DNA from: Mycobacterium sp. URHD0025 | GTDB lineage: Bacteria; Actinomycetota; Actinomycetes; Mycobacteriales; Mycobacteriaceae | Assembly: GCF_000426065.1 (NCBI RefSeq) | Contig: NZ_AUEQ01000007.1 | Location: 372,001-436,000, forward strand | DNA length: 64,000 nt | Reading direction: 5' to 3' | Part shown: one piece after another, positions 49,126 through 61,737 of the stretch | How the letters are laid out: each line of letters begins with the position of its first letter | Numbering within the stretch: position 1 is the stretch's first letter | Translations under genes and position numbers: made by a program | Notes under the pieces: generated by a model | Database searches by the model: none | The model's input: only the letters and a program-made list of their open reading frames with translations | What the model was told of the DNA's origin: nothing

Positions 49126-49982
49126 TGGCACTTTCGGATGTCGAGTTGGCCGAGGCGCGTGCCACGATCAGCCGGGCGCTCGAAGAGGACCTGCGTTACG
49201 GCCCGGATGTGACGACCATTGCTACCGTGGGCCCCGATTCCATGACCACCGCCTCGGTGGTCAACCGGGAGCCGGGCGTGGCTGCCGGTGTCGACATCGC
49301 ACTGTTGGTGCTCGACGAGGTGCTCGGCGCGGACGGCTACCGCGTCATCGACCGCGTCGAGGATGGCGCCCGACTGGAGGCGCGTTCGGCGATCCTGACG
49401 GTCGAGGCACCGACCCGGGGTCTGCTGACCGCCGAGCGCACCATGCTGAACTTGATGTGTCACTTGTCGGGGATCGCCACCGCGACCGCGGCCTGGGTCG
49501 ACGCGGTGGCCGGCACCCACGCCAAGATCCGCGATACGCGCAAGACGCTGCCGGGTCTGCGCGCCCTGCAGAAGTACGCGGTCCGTGTGGGCGGCGGCGT
49601 CAACCACCGGATGGGCCTGGGCGACGCCGCGCTGATCAAGGACAACCACGTCGCCGCTGCCGGCTCGGTGCTGGCCGCACTCAAGGCTGTCCGCGCCGAG
49701 GCGCCCGATCTGCCGTGCGAGGTCGAGGTGGATTCGCTCGAACAACTCGACGACGTGCTCTCCGCTGACGTGGAGCTGGTGCTTCTCGACAACTTCCCCG
49801 TCTGGCAAACCCAGATCGCGGTCCAGCGCCGCGACACGCGTTCGCCCAAGACGCTGCTGGAATCTTCGGGGGGCCTGTCACTGGAGAGTGCTGCCGATTA
49901 CGCCGGGACCGGCGTCGACTACCTGGCGATCGGCGCCCTCACGCATTCGGTGCGGGTGCTCGACATCGGTCTCGACACCTAA
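49125..49982 (+). CDS. nadC: Nicotinate-nucleotide diphosphorylase (quinolinate PRTase)
   Basis: 285 residues from ATG at 49125, the A of which ends the nadB stop; a GTG at 49119 would add two residues. It joins quinolinate to PRPP, releasing CO2, to form NaMN. RDTRKTLPGLRALQKYAV (about 129-146) and HRMGLGDAALIKDNH are the PRPP/quinolinate site motifs; VEVDSLEQLDD and LEDNFP-like segments follow. It corresponds to Rv1596. Its 3' end overlaps the convergent AraC gene by 4 bases. Confidence 0.97.
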   Translation: MALSDVELAEARATISRALEEDLRYGPDVTTIATVGPDSMTTASVVNREPGVAAGVDIALLVLDEVLGADGYRVIDRVEDGARLEARSAILTVEAPTRGLLTAERTMLNLMCHLSGIATATAAWVDAVAGTHAKIRDTRKTLPGLRALQKYAVRVGGGVNHRMGLGDAALIKDNHVAAAGSVLAALKAVRAEAPDLPCEVEVDSLEQLDDVLSADVELVLLDNFPVWQTQIAVQRRDTRSPKTLLESSGGLSLESAADYAGTGVDYLAIGALTHSVRVLDIGLDT

Positions 49983-50866
49983 CGAGGGGATGCCGGGCGC
50001 AATTCGCGCCGAACCGCGCTCGGCGTGTAGCCGGTGTGCTGGCGCACTGTCCGGCACAAATGCGCCTGATCGGCGAAGCCCAGTCCGGCGGCGACGTCGG
50101 CCATCGTGGACTCACCGCGTTGCAGCAAGTCGAGGGCCTTTCCGACGCGCACCCGGTTGCGATACCGCGTCACCGAGATTCCGAGTTCATTGCTGAACGA
50201 TCGGCTCAGCCGGTACGCGGAGACCCCGAGAGCACCGGCAAGGGAGAACAGTCCCGCGGCTGTGTCATCGTCTTGCCTGATCGCGTCGCGCGCCTGAGCC
50301 ACCATCCGACGGTCGGCGGGCCGCCCCGGCGCATCGGCGGCCGGCACCGGTCGTTGCGCGGCGGCGCGCAGCGCTGTGCCCACGAGTTGCACCAGGTTCT
50401 CGGCGAGTTCGTAATCGGGATCGTGTTGATGGCTGGCCAGCAACCGTCGATGCGTCAATTCCAGCCGGGCGTCCACATACACCGCGGCGGGCCCCGCCCG
50501 TCCCGGATCGCCGGCGAGCTGCCACCAGTTCGGGGCGTTGAGCTGTACTGACGTGCAGGCGTCGCCCCCGTGCGGATGAGCGAACTGCTCGCTTTCACCG
50601 GGCTCGCCGAGGTAGCCCAGCGTTGCATCGTGCCCCACCGGATCGCCGGATCCGCGGCGGCGAAAGCCTCCCGAACGCACCAGCACGAACCGTCCGTCGA
50701 CGGGGCACTCGGGCTCAGACCAGTCAGCACCACCGCCGGTGCAGTTCCACGTCGCGACGCTGAAATCAGGTCGCGCGATCAGGGTCTCGGCGGTCAACAC
50801 CTCTCGCACGGTAGCCGTCGGGACCGACAGTCCGGGCCGGCACCGACAGCGCGCAAGAATGTTCAA
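49979..50866 (-). CDS. AraC-family transcriptional regulator
   Basis: 295 residues. The N-terminal cupin-like region (about 20-110, TLIARPDFSVATWNCTGGGA) is the sensor half. The C-terminal AraC domain has SLAGALGVSAYRLSRSFSNE and ADVAAGLGFADQAHLCRTVR with a closing TGYTPSAVRREL. It is divergent from an SRPBCC gene starting 34 bases away, its possible target. The frame extends little upstream; an ATG at 50866 is used. Effector unknown. Confidence 0.88.
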   Translation of the reverse strand: MNILARCRCRPGLSVPTATVREVLTAETLIARPDFSVATWNCTGGGADWSEPECPVDGRFVLVRSGGFRRRGSGDPVGHDATLGYLGEPGESEQFAHPHGGDACTSVQLNAPNWWQLAGDPGRAGPAAVYVDARLELTHRRLLASHQHDPDYELAENLVQLVGTALRAAAQRPVPAADAPGRPADRRMVAQARDAIRQDDDTAAGLFSLAGALGVSAYRLSRSFSNELGISVTRYRNRVRVGKALDLLQRGESTMADVAAGLGFADQAHLCRTVRQHTGYTPSAVRRELRPASPR

Positions 50867-50899
50867 GACACGAGGTCAGCGCCTGGCCAGACTGTTGCC

Positions 50900-51310
50900 A
50901 TGGCATGGATCAACCTTGAATTCGGTGTTGAAGCGGACAGTTCCCTCGTGTGGCAGGTGATCGGTGATTGGGCGGACGGACCGGTGCGGATGGCGCCGGG
51001 CTTCGTGACATCCTCCGAGGCCGACGGCGATATTCGGATCGTGACGTTCGCCGATGGTTTCGTCGCCCGTGAGCGCCTGGTCAGCCGCGACGATCAGGCC
51101 AGCCGAATCGCATATTCACTGATCGGCGACACCGCACCACCGGAGCACGACAACGCAGTGATGACGGTGATGGCAGAAGGGCCACAGCGCTGCCGTTTCC
51201 TCTGGTCCCGCGATGTGCTGCCACACGAAGCCGCCGGTCCCTTACGGGTTGCGATGGAGCAAGCAGCGCCGATCATCAAGGGCGCTTTGGAAAGCTTGAC
51301 GGGTAGCTAG
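50900..51310 (+). CDS. SRPBCC-fold small protein
   Basis: 136 residues from ATG at 50900, overlapping the codon pattern GCCATGGCATGG. It begins MAWINLEFGVEADSSLVWQV, whose VWQVIGDWAD stretch is the first helix of SRPBCC proteins, followed by FADGFVARERLVSRDDQASR and RCRFLWSRDVLPHEAAGPLR. Such proteins bind hydrophobic ligands or act as cyclases/dehydratases. No ligand can be named. It is adjacent to and divergent from an AraC-type regulator. It overlaps the convergent LysE gene by 4 bases. Confidence 0.82.
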   Translation: MAWINLEFGVEADSSLVWQVIGDWADGPVRMAPGFVTSSEADGDIRIVTFADGFVARERLVSRDDQASRIAYSLIGDTAPPEHDNAVMTVMAEGPQRCRFLWSRDVLPHEAAGPLRVAMEQAAPIIKGALESLTGS

Positions 51311-51942
51311 GCAGTCGCGCCACGGCGGACCAGTGAGAGCACCACGGCGGCGGTGGCGAACAGCCCGGAGAACACCCGGCCCAGGATGGTCTGCTGACGC
51401 GGTGTCTGCAGCCAGTTGAGCAGCCGTGCGGCCAGCCCCGTGTAGAGGCTCATCACGACAACGTCGACGGCGACCATCGTTGCGGCGATCGTCAGGTATT
51501 GAGGCAGCAGCGGCGCCGTCGGCACCACGAACTGCGGCAGCACGGCGAGCAGGAACACCAGGCCTTTCGGGTTGGTGGTGTTCACCAGGAAACCCCGCAT
51601 CATCAGTGCCAGCCGGCTTCGCTCGACGGTGCCACCCATCCGCGCGTGCAGGTCCTGCGAGGCGCTGCGCCACTGCTGGACCGCCAGGTAGATCAGGTAT
51701 GCCACACCCAGCCATTTGACGATCTGGAAGGCCAGGACCGAGCCGGCGACGACGGCGCCCAACCCGACGGCCACCAACACCAGTTGCAGCATCAGTCCGA
51801 TCTGCAGCCCCAACACGCTCCACGTGCCGCGGCGGACGCTGTGAGTCAGCCCGGTGGCCATCGACAGAATCGCCCCGGCTCCGGGGGACACGCTGATGGC
51901 GATCGACGCTCCGAGAAACGCCAGCCAGATCTGCCAGGTCAT
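51307..51942 (-). CDS. LysE/RhtB-family exporter
   Basis: 211 residues with about six hydrophobic segments. SVSPGAGAILSMATGLTHSV near residue 17-37 is the LysE family signature, and NTTNPKGLVFLLAVLPQFV near 120-140 is the second conserved block. The family exports amino acids or related metabolites. The substrate is not predictable from sequence. It ends 4 bases into the SRPBCC gene and is followed upstream by the F420-type protein on the same strand at 21 bases, so the two may be co-transcribed. Confidence 0.9.
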   Translation of the reverse strand: MTWQIWLAFLGASIAISVSPGAGAILSMATGLTHSVRRGTWSVLGLQIGLMLQLVLVAVGLGAVVAGSVLAFQIVKWLGVAYLIYLAVQQWRSASQDLHARMGGTVERSRLALMMRGFLVNTTNPKGLVFLLAVLPQFVVPTAPLLPQYLTIAATMVAVDVVVMSLYTGLAARLLNWLQTPRQQTILGRVFSGLFATAAVVLSLVRRGATA

Positions 51943-51963
51943 GTAAGCAGTCTGGCGAGCGTG

Positions 51964-52374
51964 TCAAACGATATCTGCCACGAAGACACCCATCCGGCGC
52001 GCGGCGGTCCTGGGGATACGGGGGAGTGTCGGGTCATCCGTACCGGCCGGCAACACCCGCGGGTTGGTGATCTTGACGTCGCCGCTGAACAGGTGCACGT
52101 CGGCCTCGCCGGCCGCCAGCACGTTCTTCACCCAGTTGGTCTTGCCGTGCATCAGCGTCACCGCGAGCAGATTGTCCTTGCGGTAGCTGGTGACGATCGT
52201 CTCGTACGGCGTGCCGGACGTGCGGCCGCGATGCTTGATGACCGTGAATCCGGGCAACCGCTTGGAGAACGGTTTCAGCAGCGGGTTTATGTATTTGATC
52301 TGGAACCGCTCCAACGCGGGCGGCATGAGCATCGGTACGCCGGGGGCGTTGTTCGGGTGGTCTTTCGCGGACAT
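51964..52374 (-). CDS. Deazaflavin (F420)-dependent nitroreductase-family protein
   Basis: 136 residues in the Ddn-like split-barrel family. PPALERFQIKYINPLLKPFS and GFTVIKHRGRTSGTPYETIV (about 35-60) and KTNWVKNVLAAGEADVHLFS match the mycobacterial F420H2-dependent quinone/nitro-reductase group. It corresponds to Rv1598c, whose physiological substrate is unknown. A minus-strand promoter would lie in the 104-base gap before hisD. Alternative start ATG at 52335 within a shorter N-terminus is possible. Confidence 0.85.
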   Translation of the reverse strand: MSAKDHPNNAPGVPMLMPPALERFQIKYINPLLKPFSKRLPGFTVIKHRGRTSGTPYETIVTSYRKDNLLAVTLMHGKTNWVKNVLAAGEADVHLFSGDVKITNPRVLPAGTDDPTLPRIPRTAARRMGVFVADIV

Positions 52375-52478
52375 TCAGGGCTCCATTCGGCAGTCTGGAA
52401 CTACCCTACGGCGGGTCGGGTCGGCGGCAACCGGCGACGGATTTTTATCAACTGGACTGATCAGGGACAATTGAACCG

Positions 52479-55588
<3,110 letters not shown>

Positions 55589-55592
<4 letters not shown>

Positions 55593-56206
55593 CAAAGAAG
55601 GTCATCGTGCTCGATTACGGATCGGGCAATCTGCGCTCGGCCCAGCGAGCGTTGGAGCGCACGGGTGCCGACGTCGAGGTCACGGCAGATCCCGGCGCTG
55701 CCGCGGCGGCTGACGGTCTGGTGGTGCCCGGTGTCGGTGCGTTCGAGGCCTGCATGACCGGGCTCCGCGCGATCGGCGGCGAGAAGATCATCGCCGACCG
55801 CCTACAGAACGGACGCCCGGTTCTGGGCGTCTGTGTGGGCATGCAGATCCTGTTCGCCCGCGGGGTGGAGTTCGGGACGGAGTCCACCGGTTGCGGTCAG
55901 TGGCCCGGCTCCGTGACCCGACTGGAGGCCCCGGTGATTCCGCACATGGGCTGGAACGTCGTCGACGCGGCGGCAGGCAGCACGCTGTTCAAGGGGCTCA
56001 ACGCAGACACGCGCTTCTACTTCGTACATTCGTACGCCGCCCAGGAGTGGTCCGGTAACCGGGATGCACTGGTGACCTGGGCAACGCATCACGTGCCGTT
56101 CATCGCGGCCGTCGAAGACGGCCCGTTGTCGGCTACGCAATTTCATCCGGAGAAGAGCGGCGACGCCGGTGCGACGCTGCTCGCGAATTGGGTTGAGGGA
56201 CTGTGA
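55589..56206 (+). CDS. hisH: Imidazole glycerol phosphate synthase, glutaminase subunit
   Basis: 205 residues from GTG at 55589 (overlap GTGA). It supplies ammonia to HisF. The class I amidotransferase triad is the nucleophile in LGVCVGMQ (about residue 80) and the His-Glu pair in FHPEKSG (about 187-189). [11 protein letters not shown] and GVGAFEACM are conserved N-terminal blocks. It corresponds to Rv1602. Unusually it is separated from hisF by hisA and impA, as in M. tuberculosis. Confidence 0.96.
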
Positions 56207-56937
56207 GTTTGATTCTGTTGCCGGCTGTCGATGTGGTAGACGGCAAAGCGGTGCGTCTGGTGCAGGGCAAGGCAGGTAGTGAGACCGATTACGGTTCGGC
56301 ACTGGAGGCCGCACAGGCCTGGCAGCGCGACGGCGCCGAGTGGATCCACCTCGTGGACCTGGACGCCGCCTTCGGCCGCGGCAGCAACCGCGAGCTGCTG
56401 GCCGACCTGGTCGGCAAGCTCGACGTGAAAGTCGAACTGTCCGGCGGCATCCGCGACGACGACTCGTTGAAGGCCGCCATGGACACCGGCTGTGCCCGGG
56501 TGAACATCGGCACGGCAGCGCTGGAAAGCCCCGACTGGTGCCGTGGCGCGATCGCCGAATATGGCGACCGGGTGGCCGTCGGGCTGGACGTGCAATTCGA
56601 GAACGGCAGCTGGCGGCTGCGCGGCCGCGGTTGGGAGACCGACGGGGGCGACCTGTGGGACGTCCTGGATCGTCTTGATCGCGAAGGGTGTTCGCGGTAC
56701 GTCGTCACCGACGTCACCAAGGACGGCACCCTCACGGGCCCCAATCTGGAACTGCTCGCGGCGGTCGCCGACCGCACCGACGCCCCGGTGATCGCTTCCG
56801 GCGGGGTGTCCAGCCTTGATGATCTGCGGGCGATCGCCACTCTGACCGGCCACGGAGTCGAGGGTGCGATCGTCGGGAAAGCGCTCTACGCCGGACGGTT
56901 CACCTTGCCGCAGGCGCTGGCCGCGGTCAGCGGATAA
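56203..56937 (+). CDS. hisA: Phosphoribosyl-formimino-AICAR isomerase (HisA/PriA)
   Basis: 244 residues from GTG at 56203. A (beta/alpha)8 barrel: [20 protein letters not shown] at the start with the catalytic Asp11-type position, [21 protein letters not shown]-like [34 protein letters not shown] with the second Asp, and [11 protein letters not shown]. In mycobacteria and streptomycetes this barrel (PriA) also does the TrpF step in tryptophan synthesis, so a dual role is expected. It corresponds to Rv1603. It overlaps hisH by 4 bases; impA starts 4 bases after its stop. Confidence 0.96.
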   Translation: MSLILLPAVDVVDGKAVRLVQGKAGSETDYGSALEAAQAWQRDGAEWIHLVDLDAAFGRGSNRELLADLVGKLDVKVELSGGIRDDDSLKAAMDTGCARVNIGTAALESPDWCRGAIAEYGDRVAVGLDVQFENGSWRLRGRGWETDGGDLWDVLDRLDREGCSRYVVTDVTKDGTLTGPNLELLAAVADRTDAPVIASGGVSSLDDLRAIATLTGHGVEGAIVGKALYAGRFTLPQALAAVSG

Positions 56938-56941
56938 GCGG

Positions 56942-57763
56942 GTGGCCGCCCTGGACCCGTCGAAGTTGGCCGCACTGGTCGATGCGGCGACCGAGATCCT
57001 CGACGCGGCGTCCGTGCCGTTCATCGCCGGACACCGCGCCGAATCCGCGGTGAGCAAGCAGGGCAACGACTTCGCCACCGAGGTCGATCTGGCGATCGAA
57101 CGGCAGGTGGTCCGAGCACTGACCGAGGCCACCGGGATCGGGGTGCACGGCGAAGAATTCGGCGGTGAACCCATCGATTCGCCGCTGGTGTGGGTACTCG
57201 ACCCGATCGACGGCACCTTCAACTACGCGGCCGGTTCGCCGATGGCGGCGATTCTGCTGGGCCTGCTGGCCGATGGCGAGCCGGTGGCCGGCCTCACCTG
57301 GCTGCCGTTCACCGGACAGCGCTATACGGCGCTCGCCGGAGGGCCGGTGCGCGACAACGGCACCGCGCTCCCGGCACTCGGATCACCGACCCTGACCGAC
57401 TCGATCATCGGGATCCAGACCTTCAACATCGACTCCCGCGGACGATTCCCCGGCCGGTACCGCGTTGAGGTGCTGTCCAATCTCAGTCGGGTGTGCTCGC
57501 GGGTGCGGATGCACGGCGCCACCGGGGTCGATCTGGCCTACGTCGCGGCCGGAATCCTGGGCGGGGCCATCAGTTTCGGACATCACATCTGGGACCACGC
57601 CGCCGGTGTGGCTATGGTCCGTGCCGCCGGTGGCATCGTGACCGATCTGGCCGGTGATCCGTGGACGTCTGAATCCAAGTCGGCTCTGGCCGCCGCGCCC
57701 GGCGTGCACGAACGCATGCTGGAACTCGTGAAATCCGCTGGCAATCCGGAGGACTACCTGTGA
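56942..57763 (+). CDS. impA: Inositol monophosphatase-family protein in the his operon
   Basis: 273 residues from GTG at 56942. Motif [13 protein letters not shown] (about 84-95) and motif [16 protein letters not shown] (about 217-231) hold the metal and substrate ligands of the IMPase superfamily, and GEEFGGE supplies the first acidic residue. It corresponds to Rv1604 (ImpA), an inositol or related sugar phosphatase. Its place between hisA and hisF raises the idea of histidinol-phosphate phosphatase, but mycobacterial HolPase is a separate IMPase-like gene (Rv3137). Which substrate it prefers is unknown. Confidence 0.9.
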   Translation: MAALDPSKLAALVDAATEILDAASVPFIAGHRAESAVSKQGNDFATEVDLAIERQVVRALTEATGIGVHGEEFGGEPIDSPLVWVLDPIDGTFNYAAGSPMAAILLGLLADGEPVAGLTWLPFTGQRYTALAGGPVRDNGTALPALGSPTLTDSIIGIQTFNIDSRGRFPGRYRVEVLSNLSRVCSRVRMHGATGVDLAYVAAGILGGAISFGHHIWDHAAGVAMVRAAGGIVTDLAGDPWTSESKSALAAAPGVHERMLELVKSAGNPEDYL

Positions 57764-58545
57764 GCACCATCAGTGATGTCGCGACGCGGATCATCCCGTG
57801 CCTCGACGTCGACGCCGGCCGGGTGGTCAAGGGCGTCAACTTCGAAAACCTGCGTGACGCAGGCGATCCCGTCGAGCTCGCCGCTGCCTACGACGCCGAG
57901 GGCGCCGATGAGCTGACCTTCCTCGACGTGACCGCGTCCTCGTCGGGTCGGTCCACCATGCTCGAGGTGGTCAAGCGCACCGCCGAGCAGGTGTTCATCC
58001 CGCTGACCGTGGGCGGCGGGGTCCGTTCGGTCGACGATGTCGACGTGCTGCTACGCGCAGGTGCCGACAAAGTGTCGGTCAACACCGCCGCTATTGCGCG
58101 GCCGGAACTCCTGGCCGAGCTGGCCCGTCAGTTCGGCTCCCAGTGCATCGTCCTCAGTGTCGATGCTCGGACCGTGCCGGCCGGCGATCAGCCGACCCCT
58201 TCGGGGTGGGAGGTGACCACCCACGGCGGGCGCCGCGGCACCGGAATCGACGCGATCGAGTGGGCCGCGCGTGGCGCCGAACTGGGCGTCGGCGAGATCC
58301 TGCTCAACTCGATGGACCGCGACGGTACGAAGGCCGGTTTCGACCTGCCGATGCTGCGTGCCGTGCGCGCGGCGGTGGGCGTCCCGGTGATCGCCAGCGG
58401 CGGAGCCGGTGCGGTATCCGATTTTGCGCCCGCCGTGCAGGCCGGGGCGGACGCGGTGCTGGCCGCCAGCGTGTTCCATTTCCGGGAGCTGACCATCGGT
58501 GAGGTGAAGGCGGCGATGCGCGACGCAGGGATCACCGTCCGATGA
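57760..58545 (+). CDS. hisF: Imidazole glycerol phosphate synthase, cyclase subunit
   Basis: 261 residues from GTG at 57760 (overlap with impA). It cyclises PRFAR and ammonia into IGP and AICAR. The barrel starts [20 protein letters not shown] with catalytic Asp11-type residue; [23 protein letters not shown], and [17 protein letters not shown] with the second Asp follow, then [11 protein letters not shown]. It corresponds to Rv1605. Its stop TGA is part of the TGATGAGC junction that starts the two-unit MIRU-like segment before hisI. Confidence 0.97.
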   Translation: MSTISDVATRIIPCLDVDAGRVVKGVNFENLRDAGDPVELAAAYDAEGADELTFLDVTASSSGRSTMLEVVKRTAEQVFIPLTVGGGVRSVDDVDVLLRAGADKVSVNTAAIARPELLAELARQFGSQCIVLSVDARTVPAGDQPTPSGWEVTTHGGRRGTGIDAIEWAARGAELGVGEILLNSMDRDGTKAGFDLPMLRAVRAAVGVPVIASGGAGAVSDFAPAVQAGADAVLAASVFHFRELTIGEVKAAMRDAGITVR

Positions 58546-58611
58546 GCGCTTGCGCGAAGAGCCGAGGTGCACGATGAGCGCAGCGAAGAGGACAGATCGA
58601 GGTGTCGTCCG
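58542..58611 (+). repeat. Two MIRU-like units between hisF and hisI
   Basis: Unit 1 (58542-58573) opens ATGAGCGCTTGCGCGAAGAG, nearly identical to the hisD-hisC unit. Unit 2 (58574-58611) is a diverged ATGAGCGCAGCGAAGAGGAC form ending at the hisI ATG. The hisF stop overlaps the first ATG, the stop/start overlap typical of MIRUs. Confidence 0.75.
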
Positions 58612-58956
58612 ATGAGCGCTTTGGACCCGGCCATCGCCGCACGCTTGAAGCGCAACGCCGACGGATTGTTCTGCGCCGTGGCGCAGGAGCGGTCCACCGG
58701 TCAGGTGCTGATGGTCGCCTGGATGGATGACGACGCATTGGCCCGCACGCTGGAAACCCGTGAGGCCACGTACTTTTCACGCTCCCGGAGTGAGCAGTGG
58801 GTGAAGGGCCTGACGTCGGGGCACACACAGTACGTCCACTCGGTCCGCTTGGACTGCGACGGCGACACGGTGCTGCTTGAGGTCGATCAGACCGGCGCTG
58901 CCTGCCACACCGGGGCGCACACGTGCTTCGACGCGGACGTGCTGCTTTCCGACTGA
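58612..58956 (+). CDS. hisI: Phosphoribosyl-AMP cyclohydrolase
   Basis: 114 residues from ATG at 58612, chosen because it follows the MIRU-like segment; an opening from 58567 would translate part of that repeat. It opens the adenine ring of PR-AMP. The zinc site includes cysteines in [20 protein letters not shown] and GAHTCF; the [13 protein letters not shown] block is standard. The HisE pyrophosphohydrolase domain is absent, as in mycobacteria, where hisE is separate. It corresponds to Rv1606 and closes the operon. Confidence 0.96.
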   Translation: MSALDPAIAARLKRNADGLFCAVAQERSTGQVLMVAWMDDDALARTLETREATYFSRSRSEQWVKGLTSGHTQYVHSVRLDCDGDTVLLEVDQTGAACHTGAHTCFDADVLLSD

Positions 58957-58985
58957 CGCATTGGCGTCGAGATTGCTCTGAGGTA

Positions 58986-59023
58986 CGAGATCAGCCAGAT
59001 TTTTGTCCCTGGCTGCAGTCTCG
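58986..59023. terminator. Hairpin after the his operon
   Basis: CGAGA (58986-58990) with TCTCG (59019-59023), and inside it AGCCAG (58993-58998) with CTGGCT (59009-59014), around an ATTTTTGTCC loop. Core motifs GAGAT-NNN-CC and TTTTT resemble the ileS-end palindrome at 5337-5383. Probably terminates the his operon. The rest of 58957-59093 shows only a weak GACAAT -10 near 59082. Confidence 0.5.
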
Positions 59024-59093
59024 GTGATGGTCGAAGCCGCCGAACCGCGTTGCGGTCCCCATGCTTGTCGGTGGTGTCGTTGACAATGGCGGG

Positions 59094-60740
59094 GTGACTG
59101 AGAGCGCTGGGCCGGCCAACGGCGATTCTGCCGCGGCCCGCAAAGCGCGCGGTGCGTTCTTCACCCCACCGGAGATTTCGCGTTACCTCACCCGGTGGGC
59201 CATCCGGTCCGCTGATGACGCGGTGTTCGAGCCCGCGGCAGGGGAGGCCGCGTTCGTGGTCGAGGCCGTCACCCGGTTGGCCGAATTGGGCGTTACCCAG
59301 CCGAGAGTCGACGGGGTGGAACTCCACGCGGCCAGCGCGGCCACCGCCCGCAGGCGCGTCGCCGCGGCCGGCGGCACGGCCCGCATCAGGACGGCCGACT
59401 TTTTCACGATCGAACCGCGTGCTGGATACACCGCGGTGATCGGCAACCCGCCCTACATCCGTTATCAGGATTTCCGCGGCGCCACTCGGGCGCAGTCCCG
59501 CCGAGCAGCGCTCAAAGCCGGGGTGACCCTGTCGGGCCTGGCATCGAGTTGGGCGGCGTTCACGGTGCATGCGGCGTTGTTCCTGAAGCCCGGCGGCCGG
59601 CTGGCACTGGTGTTGCCCGCGGAATTGCTCAGCGTGAACTACGCGTCGGCAGTCCGGAAGTTCTTGTTCGACCGGTTCGCCAGTGTCGAGTTGGTGATGT
59701 TCGACGAGCAGGTGTTTCCCGAGGCCGAGGCGGATGTGGTGTTGCTGCTCGCCGACGGCTATGGGGGCGGGCCTTGCGGACACGCCGTCATCCATCGGGC
59801 CCGCAACGCGGATTCGCTGAGATCTGAACTCGTACAGCGTCGTTGGTCACCTCGTGACCCTTCCGACAAGTGGGTGAGCGGCCTGATCGGTAACGCGCCG
59901 GTCGACGCGATCCATGGTCTGCACACCGATGGGCACTTCACCATGCTCGAGACGTGGGGCGATACCACGCTGGGCATGGTGACCGGCAACAACAGCTACT
60001 TCGCGCTGTCCCCGGAGCGCGTCCGTGAACTCGGGCTGCGGCCCACTGATCTGTTGCCGTTGTCGCCGCCGGGCAGCGCCCACTTGCGTGGTCTGACACT
60101 CTCCCCGGAGCAGTTGGCCAGGCTGGGGGAGGACGGCCGGTCGATCCACCTGTTCCGCCCGACCGGGACGCCCTCGGCCGCGGCGCAGCGTTATATCGAC
60201 GCCGGTCATGCCGCCGGCGTGCATCTGGCCTACAAGTGCCGGGTACGTCGGCCCTGGTATCTGGTGCCGCTGGTGATTCCGGCTGACCTGCTGCTGACCT
60301 GTATGAATGCCGACACCCCGCGGTTGATCACCAATCGGGTCAAGGCTCATCACCTCAACTCGGTGCACGGGGTGTACCTGCGCGAAGGCGTTCGGACGCT
60401 GGGCCGCGACGTGCTGGGGTTGGCTGCGCTGAACTCGGTGACAGTGCTGCATGCCGAGATCGTCGGGCGCTCCTACGGCGGCGGCATTCTCAAGATCGAA
60501 CCCCGTGAGGCCGACCGTTGGCTGGTGCCTTCCCCTGAGCTGGTATCTGCGCGCGCCGATGAGTTGCGGGCGGTGCGCCGCCGCGTCGGAACGCTGCTGG
60601 AGCGTGGCTCCCTGCTCGAGGCGACCCGCCTCGTCGACGACGCATTGGGATTGGCCGGCCGAATCGCCCTGGAACCCGTTCGGATCGCGCGCGATTCATT
60701 GGCGACGCGCCGGACGGTAAGGTCTCGGCGTGCCCGCTGA
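59094..60740 (+). CDS. N6-adenine DNA methyltransferase (class with TaqI-like specificity part)
   Basis: 548 residues from GTG at 59094 (an ATG at 59061 is an alternative; a GACAAT -10-like box 6 bases before the GTG favours 59094). RGAFFTPPEISRYLTRWA and VFEPAAGEAAFVVEAV form the SAM site; motif IV NPPYIRYQDF (about 117-126) is the adenine-N6 catalytic signature. The C-terminal part holds YKCRVRRPWYLVP and NADTPRLITNRVKAHHLNSVH, a target-recognition region common to type II m6A enzymes. It overlaps the next gene by 11 bases, forming a likely two-gene restriction-modification operon inserted between hisI and the ABC gene. The recognition sequence is unknown. Confidence 0.88.
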   Translation: MTESAGPANGDSAAARKARGAFFTPPEISRYLTRWAIRSADDAVFEPAAGEAAFVVEAVTRLAELGVTQPRVDGVELHAASAATARRRVAAAGGTARIRTADFFTIEPRAGYTAVIGNPPYIRYQDFRGATRAQSRRAALKAGVTLSGLASSWAAFTVHAALFLKPGGRLALVLPAELLSVNYASAVRKFLFDRFASVELVMFDEQVFPEAEADVVLLLADGYGGGPCGHAVIHRARNADSLRSELVQRRWSPRDPSDKWVSGLIGNAPVDAIHGLHTDGHFTMLETWGDTTLGMVTGNNSYFALSPERVRELGLRPTDLLPLSPPGSAHLRGLTLSPEQLARLGEDGRSIHLFRPTGTPSAAAQRYIDAGHAAGVHLAYKCRVRRPWYLVPLVIPADLLLTCMNADTPRLITNRVKAHHLNSVHGVYLREGVRTLGRDVLGLAALNSVTVLHAEIVGRSYGGGILKIEPREADRWLVPSPELVSARADELRAVRRRVGTLLERGSLLEATRLVDDALGLAGRIALEPVRIARDSLATRRTVRSRRAR

Positions 60741-61737
60741 ACCGTCGACCAAGGCCACCGCGTGGGCCATCTTCGACCGGATCGTGGCCGACGCGGCGCC
60801 GGCGGGCGTGCACACCAACCCCTGGGTCCGGGTCGCCGGTGAGCTCACCTTCGTTCCCGATTTCCGGGTTCTGCGCAAGCTGCTCGGTGTGCCGTTATTC
60901 CTGAACGCGCCGTCCACCACCGGGGTTCCGGCGTTGGCCCTCGATGTGTGGCTGGCCTACGAGCTGAGGCGCGCCGGGTTCGATCCGGATGCGGTGTGGC
61001 CGCGCCCCACCGACCCGCGCATCATGCCGGGCGCCATCGCCAACCTGCTCGAGGCACTTCCGCAAAAGGAACGCCACCTGATCGAGCAACGGCTGCGCCG
61101 GTCGATGAAAGGCGTTGCCGGGTCGAGTGCCAGCGTGCTGGGCAAGCACTACATGAAGCAGGTCGACGTGGTGATGTCGGACTGGGACACCGGCCCGGAA
61201 TTGCTGATCAGCACCAAACGGATGGATTCGAGCTTCGGCAAGAATGCCGCCAACCGGGTCGAGGAGAGCTACGGCGACGCCAAGAATCTTCGGCTGCGCC
61301 ACCCGCTGTCGGCCCTCGGGTTCGTCTACGGCCTGCGCTCGACGATTCTGACTACCGAGCCGGACAAGGCCGAGTGGCTCATCGACCTGCTGGGCAAGCT
61401 CGGTACCGAGGACGACGCCTATCACGCCGTCGCCTTGGTGATGATCGACTATGACTCTGAGGTCACCGAAACTGCTGACGAGGAAGTCGACAGCATCGAG
61501 AAAGCCGAACCCGACACCCTTTTCGAGATCGTTGATGTGGCCACGGCTGCGGTGGACGAAGCCCTGGCCGCTCTACCCGACATCGCGATCCGGCATGACA
61601 CCGTGCCACCCGGACTGCAGCCGTCGCGGTTCCTGGCGACCATGGTCGCGCGCGTCATCGACACCACGCCGGTGACCCGGCACCGTGAGGCACGCCGACG
61701 CCGCAACAACCCGGCCGAGCCCGAGCGTCAGGCTTAG
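60730..61737 (+). CDS. Candidate restriction endonuclease partner of the DNA methyltransferase
   Basis: 335 residues from GTG at 60730, overlapping the methyltransferase gene by 11 bases. VPALALDVWLAYELRRAGFD (about 58-77) and a central block QVDVVMSDWDTGPELLISTK then MDSSFGKNAANRVEESYGDA-KNLRLRHPL (about 139-196) resemble PD-(D/E)XK-type nucleases, with Asp in VDV, acidic residues before the ISTK strand and the Lys as possible catalytic set. I recall similar proteins beside m6A methyltransferases, some called XamI-like, but cannot confirm. The C-terminus is acidic then Arg-rich. A structural or regulatory partner of the methyltransferase is an alternative. Confidence 0.65.
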   Translation: MPAEPSTKATAWAIFDRIVADAAPAGVHTNPWVRVAGELTFVPDFRVLRKLLGVPLFLNAPSTTGVPALALDVWLAYELRRAGFDPDAVWPRPTDPRIMPGAIANLLEALPQKERHLIEQRLRRSMKGVAGSSASVLGKHYMKQVDVVMSDWDTGPELLISTKRMDSSFGKNAANRVEESYGDAKNLRLRHPLSALGFVYGLRSTILTTEPDKAEWLIDLLGKLGTEDDAYHAVALVMIDYDSEVTETADEEVDSIEKAEPDTLFEIVDVATAAVDEALAALPDIAIRHDTVPPGLQPSRFLATMVARVIDTTPVTRHREARRRRNNPAEPERQA

